This document shows positions 6,780-7,095 of a stretch of DNA of 7,095 nucleotides, piece after piece. How positions within the stretch are numbered: position 1 is the first letter of the stretch; each line of letters begins with the position of its first letter. The notes under the pieces were generated by a model. The model was given only the letters and a program-made list of their open reading frames with translations, had not been told where the DNA came from and did no database searches. The translations under genes and the position numbers were made by a program. This stretch comes from Flavobacteriales bacterium. GTDB taxonomy: Bacteria > Bacteroidota > Bacteroidia > UBA10329. Location: positions 1 to 7,095 of the forward strand of contig DMRV01000038.1 in NCBI GenBank assembly GCA_003456455.1, in the 5' to 3' direction.

Positions 6780-6940
6780 CAGTTTTCAGGATTCTTATTG
6801 TTGATTACCAATGCCGCAATCACTCCAGGAACCCAACCAAGACAGGTTAGAATGAAAGTGATTAAGATAGACCCACAACCTTTGTCATAAACAGCGAGTG
6901 GCGGAAAAATAATACAGAGAATAACGCGACCTATAGACAT
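6779..6940 (-). CDS. YqaE/Pmp3-family small membrane protein
   Basis: A 53-residue protein that begins MSIGRVILCIIFPPLAVYDK and continues GCGS, then LGWVPGVIAALVI. This is the complete pattern of the YqaE/Pmp3 (UPF0057) family: two short membrane helices (about residues 5-19 and 25-47), the PPLAV motif, a central turn with GCG, and the LGW-PG-I-AL motif. Family members are small plasma-membrane proteins linked to salt and cold stress and membrane potential in yeast and plants; the bacterial role is poorly defined. The start ATG lies 9 nt after the ribH stop on the same strand, so the two are likely co-transcribed. There is no clear ribosome-binding site, only AT-rich sequence, as is common in this phylum. 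The stop sits at the edge of the hairpin shared with the opposing gene. The short length makes it easy to miss in automatic calling. Confidence 0.9.
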   Translation of the reverse strand: MSIGRVILCIIFPPLAVYDKGCGSILITFILTCLGWVPGVIAALVINNKNPEN

Positions 6941-6949
6941 GAAATAAAA

Positions 6950-7095
6950 TTAAGCTTCAAGTTCTTTTTTCAAAGCAGCCATTTTGATGGCCGTAATTGC
7001 CGCTTCGTCTCCTTTATTTCCATGAACACCTCCTGCCCTATCCAATGCTTGTTGCATCGTATTTGGAGTAAGCACGCCAAAAATTACAGGAAGAT
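6950..7095 (-). CDS. ribH: 6,7-dimethyl-8-ribityllumazine synthase RibH (C-terminal part; 5' end beyond window)
   Basis: Only the last 47 residues are present, with the frame open through the right edge. They read LPVIFGVLTPNTMQQALDRA, then GGVHGNKGDEAAITAIKMA and a basic end KKELEA. The FGVLT block, Q-QA-DRAGG and GNKG-EAA are the C-terminal signature of lumazine synthase, which condenses an aminouracil with a four-carbon sugar phosphate in riboflavin synthesis and forms large shells in the cytoplasm. The Arg of DRAG and the Lys of GNKG correspond to residues of the phosphate and active-site region in the family. The catalytic histidine lies upstream, outside the window. It precedes the yqaE-like gene on the same strand with a 9-nt gap. 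Confidence 0.93.
   Translation of the reverse strand, partial: LPVIFGVLTPNTMQQALDRAGGVHGNKGDEAAITAIKMAALKKELEA

Noticed and set aside
6970..7040. Strong Shine-Dalgarno-like AGGAGGTG followed by ATG (minus strand, ATG at 7023)
   Set aside because: It lies inside ribH; the AGGAGG comes from the Ala-Gly-Gly codons of the DRAGG motif. The ATG is out of frame and its reading frame ends after 17 codons.
1..7095. CRISPR arrays, insertion sequences, tRNA or rRNA genes, attachment sites
   Set aside because: No direct-repeat series, transposase-like reading frame, cloverleaf or rRNA-like sequence was seen on either strand.

Overview
The window looks like core chromosome of a member of Bacteroidota, most likely the Flavobacteriales or a close relative. 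The evidence is a PorP/SprF-family outer-membrane protein (a family largely confined to this phylum), a Bacteroidota-style bacillithiol gene (bshC), a lipoprotein with an acidic stretch after the lipidated cysteine, moderately AT-rich DNA, and starts mostly without a clear Shine-Dalgarno sequence. I see no mobile element, CRISPR array, tRNA, rRNA or phage gene.

Layout: (1) 1-2769, plus strand: the 3' part of rimO (methylthiolation of ribosomal protein S12), butted against or overlapping bshC (last step of bacillithiol synthesis). (2) 2770-2834: a short convergent gap with an imperfect inverted repeat. (3) 2835-3935, minus strand: a PorP/SprF-type protein of the type IX secretion/gliding family, without its usual large secreted partner beside it. 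(4) 3936-4096: divergent intergenic region. (5) 4097-6742, plus strand: a surface-type lipoprotein with two Ig-like domains, then after 6 nt a 632-residue protein joining an N-terminal HAD phosphatase of phosphoserine-phosphatase type to a complete D-3-phosphoglycerate dehydrogenase with an ACT domain. (6) 6743-6778: a strong two-part hairpin between converging genes. (7) 6779-7095, minus strand: a 53-residue YqaE/Pmp3 membrane protein directly downstream of the 3' end of ribH (lumazine synthase).

How the genes work together: the fusion holds the first and last enzymes of serine synthesis from 3-phosphoglycerate, and its ACT domain keeps the residues that bind serine as feedback inhibitor in the E. 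coli enzyme. The middle step, SerC, is not in this window. Serine leads to cysteine, the amino acid BshC adds to make bacillithiol, but the two genes are in separate transcription units and this is only a loose metabolic link. The PorP/SprF protein and the divergent lipoprotein are both predicted envelope proteins.

Most of the window is recognisable housekeeping content. The points most worth checking are the SerB-SerA fusion, the orphan PorP/SprF protein with a very basic C-terminal tail, and the uncharacterised lipoprotein. I did not find a convincing undescribed multi-gene system.
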